64,000 nucleotides of DNA, from positions 61,437 to 125,436 of the forward strand of contig JAFTJZ010000015.1 in assembly GCA_017456145.1 (NCBI GenBank), in the 5' to 3' direction. This DNA is from Clostridia bacterium. Its GTDB lineage: Bacteria > Bacillota > Clostridia > Oscillospirales > CAG-272. The notes under the pieces are model-generated. The model was not told the origin of the DNA. It did not search any database and worked only from the letters and a program-made list of their open reading frames with translations. Below are positions 34,468-42,215 of this stretch, in pieces. The first letter of the stretch is position 1. Each line of letters starts with the position of its first letter. Both the position numbers and the translations under genes were made by a program.

Positions 34468-37400
34468 ATTTCAAAATAACATTCTCCGCACCCAGCAGCG
34501 CAACAAATTGATGGTAAACAAATTCTGTTAACGCAACCCCGCGCGGCAGTGGATGATAACTGCGATCACTGCTGTCAAACAAAAAGGTAGGCGTCATTCC
34601 ATCAAAAATTTCGGCAAGATTACACACCTTTTTCCACAGGATTCCTTCACGATCAGGCAACCGCAGGTACAGCTTTCCCGCCCTTGCGCGTTCGAGAGAG
34701 AACGGCGGCGCGGCTTTGGTCTGCTCCGTCGCACTCACAGTGGATGATGAGGTCGCATTGGCAGCTGCAGCTTGTTGGGCGGCGGGCATCGCGCTCGTCA
34801 CCTCCACGGCAGCATCCTTGTAATGCTCATTTTCAACCAAAGGCTCTATTTTTTCAACCAGCAGCTTGGGAGATTCATCCTCGCGCAGAGATATGGTTCC
34901 CCGCAAGTACAGTGCACTGTCCGTATAGAGCAGATGTGAATACTCATTATAAACCTTGGGAAAAATCAAGCATTCCAGCTCTGCATACTTGTCCACCACC
35001 GTGACAAACGCCATGCGTTCCTCCTTGCGGGTAGTTTTAAGCGACACCTTTTGCACCGTTCCGGCAATGCTGACTCGCTCCCTCTCACCGACGGTGTATT
35101 CCCCGTCAGCGTCCTTGGTCAAAAGGTCCGCAATCTCCTGCGGATGGAGAAAGGAGAGATGACGGGAATATTGGTCAAGCAGCTGTCCCGAAAAATACAT
35201 TCCCGACGATTCCTTTTCCTGCATCAACAGCTCGCGCAGGGAAAATTCAGGCAGATCCGGGTACTCAAAGCTGTCCTCGTTGGAAAAACTCGGTGCCACC
35301 TCGCTTGAAAAGCTGAACAGATCCATTTGTCCTTCAATGCTGTTGCGACTGCGATCAGCCGTAACGTCCAGCAGCTTTTCGTATACCGCCAGCATCTGCG
35401 ATCTTCGCTGCGCCAATCCATCGAACGCACCGGCCTTGATCAGCGCCTCGATCTGACGGCGGTTCCCCTCTGCTTTGATACGACGAATAAAATCCGCAAG
35501 GGATGTGAAACGCCCCGCCCGTTCCCGCTCGGCAACAATGCTGTCAATAAAGCTTTTTCCGACGTTTTTAAGCGCCGAAAGTCCAAAGCGAATACAAGGT
35601 CGTCCCTCCTTGGAGCGCGTGGCGTGAAATCCCGACATACTTTCATTGATGCTCGGGGGTAAAACGCCGATGCCAAGGCGGGAGCATTGCGCGATATATT
35701 CACCGATCTTGGGGATATTTCCCAACACAGAGGTGAGCAGTGCTGCCATATATTCGCAAGGGTAATGTGCCTTGAGATAGGCAGTACGGTAGGAGATCAA
35801 CGCATACGACGCTGCGTGTGACTTATTAAAGGCATAATTGGCAAAGCTCGACATCTCGTCAAACAGGGTATTCGCTGTTTCACGATCGATGCCGTTTTGC
35901 TCCGCGCCGTTCAAAAAGTCCGTACGCTCCGCCTCAAGAACGTCCGCTTTTTTCTTTGCCATTGCCCGACGAACCACATCCGCATGACCAAAGGTAAAGC
36001 CCGCCACAGTACGAAAGATGCTCATAACCTGTTCTTGGTAGACAATACAACCGTAGGTTGAAGAAAGTATTGGCTTGAGCACGGGTGTTGCGTAAGGGAT
36101 CTTCTCCGGATGCTTTCGGTTATCGATATACGTCGGGATCGAATCCATCGGCCCGGGTCGGTATAGGGCAATGGCAGCCTGAACGTCGTCAAGACTCGAA
36201 GGACGAAGTTCGGTCAGCATCTGGCGCATACCGCCCGATTCCAATTGAAAAACGCCTGCCGTATCTCCCGAAGAGAGCAGCGAAAACGTCGCCGCATCAT
36301 CCAATGGAACACGATCAAGAACAAAGTCAGGCTCCCTCTCAGAGATCTGCAGCTCAGCATCGCGGCAAATAGTCAAATAACGAAGTCCGAGGAAATCAAA
36401 CTTGAGTAAGCCAAGATCTCCCAGGGTGTCCATATCATATTGGCAAACCACCGCCTCATTGCTGACAGCAAGCGGAACGAAATCGCAAAGCGGCTGTTCG
36501 GTGATCAAAATCCCTGCCGCGTGTACCGACATATTACGAGGCATTCCCTCCAACGCCTTTGCCGTGTCAATCAGCTTGCGTACCTCACGGGAGTCATCGT
36601 ACATATCTCGCAAGGCAGGCATGGAAAGCGCTTTTTCAATGGTAATTCCAAGCTCCTGCGGAATGGTGCGTGCAACCTCATCGACCGCAGCATAAGACAT
36701 TCCCAGCGCACGCCCGACGTCACGGATGGCGGCTCTGGCAGCAAGCGTACCGAAGGTAATGATCTGGCTGACGTGCTCCGAACCGTATTTATCGATCACG
36801 TAATCGATAACCTCCTGGCGACGGTTATAACAAAAGTCCATATCGATATCGGGCATGCTCACGCGCTCGGGATTAAGAAAGCGCTCGAACAGCAGATCAA
36901 AGGCGATGGAATCCACCTCGGTGATTCCAAGGAAAAACGCCACAAGACTCCCCGCTCCGGAGCCACGCCCGGGACCTACGGGGATACCACGACTTTTGGC
37001 GAAATTGACATAATCCGCAACGATCAAAAAATAATCGGCGTATCCCATGCTCTCAATCACCGACAGCTCATACTCCACGCGCTCCCGATATTCATCCTCG
37101 GTGTGCTGCACACCGCTGCATCCGTAACCGATCATTCCCTGCTTGATGCGGTTCTGCCACCCCTCCATGGTCAGCTTGCGCAGATATTCTCCGGAGGACA
37201 TTGCGTTCGGCGTCGGGAAATGCGGCAGATGAACAGTTGAAAATTCCAACTCAAGGTTGCATTTTTCGGCGATCTTCACTGTGTTTTCCAAGGCCTCAGG
37301 ATAGAGAGGAAACAGGGCTTGCATCTCCTCAGTTGTCTTATAATAAAACTCGTCCGTCTCAAAGCCGAGAGGTCTGCCGTCATTGATGTTGGTGTTCGTC

Positions 37401-38077
37401 TGGATGCAGGTCAAAATCGCCTGCGTCTGTGCCTCATCCCGATGCAGATAATGGCAGTCGTTGGTTGCTACCAACGGCAAATCACATTCCCGCGCCAAGC
37501 GGATCAACTCGGGTAACACCTGCTTTTGATCTGCCATACCGTGATCCTGAATCTCGATATAAAAATCGCCCGGGGCAAATATTGAGGCAAGCTCCCGTGC
37601 GGTATTTTCGGCACCGTCGTAATTCCCTGCCAAGAGCTGCTGTGGGATCTTTCCCGCAAGGCATGCCGAAAGTCCGATGAGCCCCTCACTGCGGGAGCGC
37701 AACAGCTCCATGTCGATGCGGGGCTTGGAATAAAAGCCCTCGGTAAAGCCACGCGAGACCATATACATCAAGTTTCGGTATCCCGTCATATTTCGGCACA
37801 GCAACACCAGATGATATCCCGTACGCACACCGCTCTGTTGGCTCTTTTCAAAGCGGGAATGAGGAGCGACGTAAACCTCACAACCAATGATCGGCTTGAT
37901 CCCTGCCTTGCGGCACGCCTTATAAAAGGAGATCACGCCATACATCACACCATGATCGGTCAGTGCAACGGCATCATGCCCACACGCCAGCGCGCGCTTG
38001 GGAATTTCTTCGATGCGGCAAGCACCGTCCAGTAGGCTGTATTCACTGTGCAAATGCAGATGTACAAAATCGCTCAT
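34466..38077 (-). CDS. dnaE: DnaE, DNA polymerase III α subunit
   Basis: 1203 residues. The N-terminal PHP domain has HLHSEYSLLDGACRI, the polymerase core has VGPGRGSGAGSLVAF and the catalytic PDIDMDFCYNRR, then helix-hairpin-helix RRQIEALIKAGAFD and an OB domain (TVGERERVSIAGTV). DnaE-type enzymes extend primers, with PolC as the main replicase in Firmicutes. The last ~130 residues include a low-complexity linker (QQAAAANATSSSTVSATEQ) and a final ~80-residue domain. GGAGACAAGCCG precedes the ATG. It follows whiA after 69 bases. Confidence 0.97.
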   Translation of the reverse strand: MSDFVHLHLHSEYSLLDGACRIEEIPKRALACGHDAVALTDHGVMYGVISFYKACRKAGIKPIIGCEVYVAPHSRFEKSQQSGVRTGYHLVLLCRNMTGYRNLMYMVSRGFTEGFYSKPRIDMELLRSRSEGLIGLSACLAGKIPQQLLAGNYDGAENTARELASIFAPGDFYIEIQDHGMADQKQVLPELIRLARECDLPLVATNDCHYLHRDEAQTQAILTCIQTNTNINDGRPLGFETDEFYYKTTEEMQALFPLYPEALENTVKIAEKCNLELEFSTVHLPHFPTPNAMSSGEYLRKLTMEGWQNRIKQGMIGYGCSGVQHTEDEYRERVEYELSVIESMGYADYFLIVADYVNFAKSRGIPVGPGRGSGAGSLVAFFLGITEVDSIAFDLLFERFLNPERVSMPDIDMDFCYNRRQEVIDYVIDKYGSEHVSQIITFGTLAARAAIRDVGRALGMSYAAVDEVARTIPQELGITIEKALSMPALRDMYDDSREVRKLIDTAKALEGMPRNMSVHAAGILITEQPLCDFVPLAVSNEAVVCQYDMDTLGDLGLLKFDFLGLRYLTICRDAELQISEREPDFVLDRVPLDDAATFSLLSSGDTAGVFQLESGGMRQMLTELRPSSLDDVQAAIALYRPGPMDSIPTYIDNRKHPEKIPYATPVLKPILSSTYGCIVYQEQVMSIFRTVAGFTFGHADVVRRAMAKKKADVLEAERTDFLNGAEQNGIDRETANTLFDEMSSFANYAFNKSHAASYALISYRTAYLKAHYPCEYMAALLTSVLGNIPKIGEYIAQCSRLGIGVLPPSINESMSGFHATRSKEGRPCIRFGLSALKNVGKSFIDSIVAERERAGRFTSLADFIRRIKAEGNRRQIEALIKAGAFDGLAQRRSQMLAVYEKLLDVTADRSRNSIEGQMDLFSFSSEVAPSFSNEDSFEYPDLPEFSLRELLMQEKESSGMYFSGQLLDQYSRHLSFLHPQEIADLLTKDADGEYTVGERERVSIAGTVQKVSLKTTRKEERMAFVTVVDKYAELECLIFPKVYNEYSHLLYTDSALYLRGTISLREDESPKLLVEKIEPLVENEHYKDAAVEVTSAMPAAQQAAAANATSSSTVSATEQTKAAPPFSLERARAGKLYLRLPDREGILWKKVCNLAEIFDGMTPTFLFDSSDRSYHPLPRGVALTEFVYHQFVALLGAENVILK

Positions 38078-38146
38078 CGGCTTGTCTCCTTCATAATAAA
38101 TCTTTCAAAAATAAACCGGCGGTTGACAAACAAGATCTCAGGGTGA

Positions 38147-39052
38147 TCAATTCAGCTCATCTGTCAACGCCTTCAGCTTTTGCAGACGGTGATTGAGTCC
38201 TGATTTTGTCAGCACAGGTTGATGCAACAGGGCCAATTCCGTCAAGCTGACGTCGGGATGCTCCAAGCGCAGCTGCGCAGTCTGACGCAGCGCCTCGGGA
38301 AGTGTGTCCCAGCGATCACTCTCGTACAGCTTTCGTATCGCAGCTGTCTGCTTTGCGGACGCAACAACTGCCTTTTGGATATTTCCCGTCTCACAATTGG
38401 CCGCGCGGTTGACATTATTACGCAGTTCTCTTTCGATCTTGGCATTGATCACTGCAAACAGAGCACGGTTAGCATTGAGCAACGTCAAAAAATCCTCCAC
38501 GGCTGCACTGTTTTTGTAATACAAATGCTGTCCGTTGGAACGGAGCACCACCTTTGGGGGGCATCCAAGCTCTTCCAACAAGGCGCCTAACCGTTGCGCT
38601 ACGGTGTCACTGCCGCAAGAGATCTCCAAATGCATGGATTTGGTAGGATCGGCAATGGTTCCCTTCGCCACAAATGCACCGCGAATAAAATAGGCACGAC
38701 AGTGTGGACACGGGAATAGCAGCTGCGGCTGTGTATAAAAATCGTCATCTAAAAATCGCGCCATCCAATCTGCACGCTTGCGGAGCGTGATATGCAGCAT
38801 CACACGCGCATCTGTTGCCTTGGAGATATCTTGCACAGAAATATCGCACGCCATACGATTGCGCAGCCATGCCGCGATCTGCTCCCCCTGTGCAGGGGAG
38901 GCGGCACGAATGTCCACACTACCGTCCTCGGTGATGTCCGCACAAGCCAGCAGCCCGTGCGCCATGGCGCGGCGACAGCACTCGTTTTTCGGCATATCCG
39001 CATCCAGGATCTCCTGCTTGACATCCTCGGAAAAGGTCATTTCCATCTCCAT
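38147..39052 (-). CDS. whiA: WhiA, sporulation/division regulator with LAGLIDADG-like fold
   Basis: About 301 residues. The N-terminal part starts FSEDVKQEILDADM, the homing-endonuclease-like middle has PHCRAYFIRGAFVAKGTI and EDFLTLLNA, and the C-terminal helix-turn-helix has NCETGNIQKAVVASAKQ and LHQPVLTKSGLNHRLQKL. In B. subtilis WhiA affects cell division and nucleoid segregation. ATG at 39052 lies 10 bases after AAGGAG. Usually it follows rapZ and yvcK, but here it comes directly after murB. Confidence 0.95.
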   Translation of the reverse strand: MEMEMTFSEDVKQEILDADMPKNECCRRAMAHGLLACADITEDGSVDIRAASPAQGEQIAAWLRNRMACDISVQDISKATDARVMLHITLRKRADWMARFLDDDFYTQPQLLFPCPHCRAYFIRGAFVAKGTIADPTKSMHLEISCGSDTVAQRLGALLEELGCPPKVVLRSNGQHLYYKNSAAVEDFLTLLNANRALFAVINAKIERELRNNVNRAANCETGNIQKAVVASAKQTAAIRKLYESDRWDTLPEALRQTAQLRLEHPDVSLTELALLHQPVLTKSGLNHRLQKLKALTDELN

Positions 39053-39114
39053 TGCCGCACCACTCCTTTTAAGCATTTCTCACATCGGTTGATTTTCGCA
39101 ACCACTGTTTTCTC

Positions 39115-40095
39115 CTATCTCTCATCCCCGAGATAAAGAACTTCTTCCTCCAAGAGCACACCGAAACGCTCATTTACGACCTGCTTGATCCGCGTGATCA
39201 GTGTGCGGACATCCTCCGCCGTTGCACCGCCGCGATTGATGATAAAGCCAGCGTGCTTGGGGGACACCTGGGCTCCACCGATCTGCAAGCCCTTCAATCC
39301 GCAATCTTCAATCAGCTTTCCCGCGTAATGCCCGGTCGGACGCTTGAATATACTTCCCGCGCTGGGATATTCCAGAGGTTGTGTTGATCGTCTGCGCTGC
39401 TTATAATCCTCCATAGTCTGATGAATGTTATGCCGCATCGTTTCACGCGCATCGTCTTCTGCCGGAGGTAACGGCAGCTTGAAAACCGCGGAGAGACAAA
39501 CCAGCTCCGTGCGCTCTGATAAAAGACTGTGCCGATGTGAAAATGCAAAATCATCGCCCGAAATGGTCTCAATTTCACCCGATTGACGATGACAGCAACA
39601 AACATGATCAACCACCGCTCCAATCTCACCGCCAAACGCACCTGCGTTCATGCGAATCGCACCGCCCACCGTTCCCGGGATCCCATGCGCAAATTCCAAG
39701 CCGCTCAAAGCACACTCGGCAGCGAATGCAGCCAACTCTCGCAGAGTGACCCCACATTCTGCAAAGATCAACTGCTGCCCTGCCGCGGCTGCGGAGGCAT
39801 CCTCGATCTTGTATAGTGACCGCAGCCCCGTCATACAAATGACTGCACCTTGAAACCCATCATCAGAAAAAAGGACATTGCTCCCACGCCCCAATATCAC
39901 GATCGGGAGATCGGCATCGCTAAAAATGCGCAACGCTGCCCGCAGCTCCGTCTCTCTGCGCGGACAGACAAAATATCGCGCCGCACCGCCGATGGAAAAT
40001 GTTGTGTGTCGTGCCATGCGCTCCTGCAGTTTACAGGGGACCCCACCACGCTGCAGAGCGGCAAGGATCGGATCGTTGGTTTGTTGTAAATCCAT
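39115..40095 (-). CDS. murB: MurB, UDP-N-acetylenolpyruvoylglucosamine reductase
   Basis: FAD enzyme giving UDP-MurNAc for peptidoglycan. About 326 residues. RHTTFSIGGAARYFV and ILGRGSNVLFSDDGF bind FAD; HGIPGTVGGAIRMNAGAFGG, the catalytic Ser in YPSAGSIFKRP, and the late Glu in LLEEEVLYLG complete the site. ATG at 40095 follows AAAGGAGAGTCC; the upstream in-frame ATG at 40110 has none. First gene of murB-whiA-dnaE. Confidence 0.96.
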   Translation of the reverse strand: MDLQQTNDPILAALQRGGVPCKLQERMARHTTFSIGGAARYFVCPRRETELRAALRIFSDADLPIVILGRGSNVLFSDDGFQGAVICMTGLRSLYKIEDASAAAAGQQLIFAECGVTLRELAAFAAECALSGLEFAHGIPGTVGGAIRMNAGAFGGEIGAVVDHVCCCHRQSGEIETISGDDFAFSHRHSLLSERTELVCLSAVFKLPLPPAEDDARETMRHNIHQTMEDYKQRRRSTQPLEYPSAGSIFKRPTGHYAGKLIEDCGLKGLQIGGAQVSPKHAGFIINRGGATAEDVRTLITRIKQVVNERFGVLLEEEVLYLGDER

Positions 40096-40307
40096 GGACT
40101 CTCCTTTCACGCGCGGCAGCGCCGTGCAGACCGTTTGTATCAGTATATCCGAAAAATATCCGCGGTGTGCCTACAATCTGCGCACATCATTTTATAATAG
40201 TATACCATGATTTCCAACAAAATGCAAGCCCCTTTTCATCACCGACTCAAAAATATCACCTCGCTGCAAAAAAATTCCCGATCTGCGTAAAAAAACTGCC
40301 CACCCCC

Positions 40308-40336
40308 TTGCTTTTTTGTACGATTTCTGGTATAAT
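40308..40336 (+). promoter_or_regulatory. Promoter of tRNA-Arg
   Basis: -35 TTGCTT (40308-40313), 17-base spacer, -10 TATAAT (40331-40336), 10 bases before the tRNA. Confidence 0.8.
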
Positions 40337-40346
40337 ATATGTACAC

Positions 40347-40421
40347 GCCCTCATAGTTAAATGGATATAACAAGCCCCTCCTAAGGGTTAGTTGTGAGTT
40401 CGATTCTCGCTGGGGGTGCCA
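40347..40421 (+). tRNA. tRNA-Arg (anticodon CCT)
   Basis: Cloverleaf: acceptor GCCCTCA with TGGGGGT (two G-T pairs), D arm GTTA/TAAC, anticodon stem AGCCC/GGGTT with loop CTCCTAA (anticodon CCT), T arm GTGAG/CTCGC with TTCGATT, encoded CCA. It reads Arg codon AGG. Confidence 0.94.
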
Positions 40422-40424
40422 AAA

Positions 40425-40458
40425 AGGCTGTCTCATCACGAGGCAGCCTCATTTTTTT
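40425..40458 (+). terminator. Terminator of tRNA-Arg
   Basis: AGGCTG-T-CTC (40425-40434) pairs with GAG-GCAGCCT (40440-40449), followed by CATTTTTTT. Confidence 0.85.
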
Positions 40459-40468
40459 CGGTCAAAGT

Positions 40469-40498
40469 ATATCCGGTAAATACATTTTTACCGGATAT
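40469..40498. other. Perfect 12-base inverted repeat downstream of tRNA-Arg
   Basis: ATATCCGGTAAA (40469-40480) pairs exactly with TTTACCGGATAT (40487-40498) around a 6-base loop. No long T run; function unknown. Confidence 0.5.
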
Positions 40499-40522
40499 CA
40501 TGCGGCATCGCATATGTCAAGC

Positions 40523-40564
40523 AAAAAGGTTGCTTTTAAGAAAACCTTAAAAAACAACCTTTTT
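40523..40564. terminator. Terminator for the nrd-dut-DUF218 operon
   Basis: AAAAAGGTTG (40523-40532) pairs with CAACCTTTTT (40555-40564). Read on the minus strand it immediately follows the DUF218 stop. Confidence 0.75.
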
Positions 40565-40566
40565 CA

Positions 40567-41178
40567 TTATTGCAAATATCGTTTAATATCCCCGACGAAC
40601 TGATTGCCGCAGCGGGCAAGCTCGCCAAGAACCTTGTCAATTCCCTGCTCGGTGGTATACCAATTCTCCTTGGTGATGTTATAGCAATGGACGGGACAGA
40701 CCCGAATGGCGGTATTCGGAAACGCCATCTGATAGAGCATCAGGCAGCGGCGAGCGTGAAAGGCTTTACATACAATCAAAGCCTTTCTTATCTCTATCCC
40801 CTTTTCGTCAACGGCCTTTCGGGAAAGAAATGCGTTGTCACGCGTATGACCTGATTGATCTTCTCCGACGATCACATCCGCCGACACGCCGTTTTTCAAC
40901 AGTACATCGGTAAAAAACGCGCAATCCGATTGGTAATCACCATCGTATATCTCTGCCTTTGAGCGAACACCGTGCCATTTTTCTACCTTTACGCTGATAC
41001 CGCCGGAGGGGATCAGCCATTTTGCATACCCCTTGTGATAAAGCTCGGCAGCATATTCGGGTTGCTCGGGATGCGAACCGCCCGGCAAAAAGATAGCATC
41101 GGAAACGGTAGGCTCATCACTGACGAAAATGTAATCGGAAATATCTGTGATAATTCGATTGACACCGTGATCGGTCAT
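40567..41178 (-). CDS. DUF218 (YdcF-like) protein
   Basis: 203 residues from ATG at 41178, one base after the dut stop. The longer open frame upstream lies inside dut and is ignored. DUF218 features: DAIFLPGGSHPEQPEYAAELY, WLIPSGGIS, EDQSGHTRDNAFLSRK and VCKAFHARRCLMLYQ. No membrane helix or signal, unlike the DUF218 protein at 7451. Activity unknown. It seems translationally coupled to dut and co-transcribed with nrdD-nrdG. Confidence 0.85.
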   Translation of the reverse strand: MTDHGVNRIITDISDYIFVSDEPTVSDAIFLPGGSHPEQPEYAAELYHKGYAKWLIPSGGISVKVEKWHGVRSKAEIYDGDYQSDCAFFTDVLLKNGVSADVIVGEDQSGHTRDNAFLSRKAVDEKGIEIRKALIVCKAFHARRCLMLYQMAFPNTAIRVCPVHCYNITKENWYTTEQGIDKVLGELARCGNQFVGDIKRYLQ

Positions 41179-41179
41179 C

Positions 41180-41614
41180 TCAGACCCCCGTCGAGCCAAA
41201 ACCGCCTGCGCCGCGCTGGGTTTCGCCCAGCTCATCCACCTCTTCAAACTCTGCAGGCAGAAACGGCATGATGACAAGCTGGGCAATGCGGTCGCCATTT
41301 TGCACCGTACGGGGCTGGTCGGTATCATTATGCAGCGCGACGATATATTCACCGCGATAGTCCGCATCGCAGACGCCGACACAATTGGCAGGGCGAAGTC
41401 CCTGCTTGGCGGCCAGGCCGCTGCGAGCAAATACGGCGCCGAAATATCCCTCGGGGATAGCAACGGCAAGACCCGTACCGATCTTCTCCGTGGTATGAGG
41501 GGCAATGGTCACCGCCTCGTCAATGCAGGCATAAAGATCGTAGCCCGCCGCCGCAGACGAGCCCCGCGTGGGTAGCTGTGCTTTTTCATTAAGCTTTTTG
41601 ATTTGAATTTTCAT
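41180..41614 (-). CDS. dut: dUTP diphosphatase (trimeric dUTPase)
   Basis: 144 residues. All five trimeric dUTPase motifs can be read: AAGYDLYA, ARSGLAAKQGL, GVCDADYRGEY, GDRIAQLVI and the glycine-rich C-terminal RGAGGFGSTG. It hydrolyses dUTP to dUMP, which supplies thymidylate synthesis and keeps uracil out of DNA. ATG at 41614 or 41617; the ribosome site is weak (GAGAAATG). It follows nrdG after 58 bases containing a hairpin. Confidence 0.95.
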   Translation of the reverse strand: MKIQIKKLNEKAQLPTRGSSAAAGYDLYACIDEAVTIAPHTTEKIGTGLAVAIPEGYFGAVFARSGLAAKQGLRPANCVGVCDADYRGEYIVALHNDTDQPRTVQNGDRIAQLVIMPFLPAEFEEVDELGETQRGAGGFGSTGV

Positions 41615-41672
41615 CATTATTTACATTTCTCGGGAATCTTTTTGAGAAAGGATCCCGAGCCCTTCATAAATT

Positions 41673-42191
41673 TTATAAATCGAACCGCACGACCCGTTCA
41701 CATCGGAGCGTTTCGGGCAAGTCGATCAGTCTCTGGTTTTCCGACCCGCGGAATTTCAGCGAGATGTTTCGTTTTTCTTCTACAAATTCGCCGTCCACCA
41801 AAACATCGATCATAGACAGCAGCTCGTCGGTCACCTCGCAGCGGGCGCGGGAGGCACCGAGCAGCTCCTCCAGCGTGTACCCACTGTAGCACCAGATATC
41901 CTTGTCAGGCAGCTCGGCGCGAAGGCGTTTCAAAAACGGCAGCAGCACACGCTGATTATCAGGCTCCATCGGCTCACCGCCAAGCAGAGTCAAGCCGCGA
42001 ATATATGAAGGACGAAGATAGGAGAGTAGCTGTTCCTCGGTCTGCGCCGTAAACGGCTGTCCATACGTAAACGACCACGTTTCCGGTTGAAAACAGCCCT
42101 TACAGTGGTGTGTGCATCCCGAAACAAACAGACTTACCCGCACCCCGATGCCGTCGGCAATATCTACGGGCTTAATTACGCTGTAATACAT
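41673..42191 (-). CDS. nrdG: NrdG, activating enzyme of anaerobic ribonucleotide reductase
   Basis: Radical-SAM enzyme that creates the glycyl radical on NrdD. 172 residues, with the cluster motif CTHHCKGC at about 26-33, SAM-binding TLLGGEPM, and IWCYSGYTLEEL. The start is 24 bases after the nrdD stop, with AAGGAAATCAAATT upstream. Confidence 0.96.
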   Translation of the reverse strand: MYYSVIKPVDIADGIGVRVSLFVSGCTHHCKGCFQPETWSFTYGQPFTAQTEEQLLSYLRPSYIRGLTLLGGEPMEPDNQRVLLPFLKRLRAELPDKDIWCYSGYTLEELLGASRARCEVTDELLSMIDVLVDGEFVEEKRNISLKFRGSENQRLIDLPETLRCERVVRFDL

Positions 42192-42215
42192 AAATTTGAT
42201 TTCCTTCCGGTGGCA

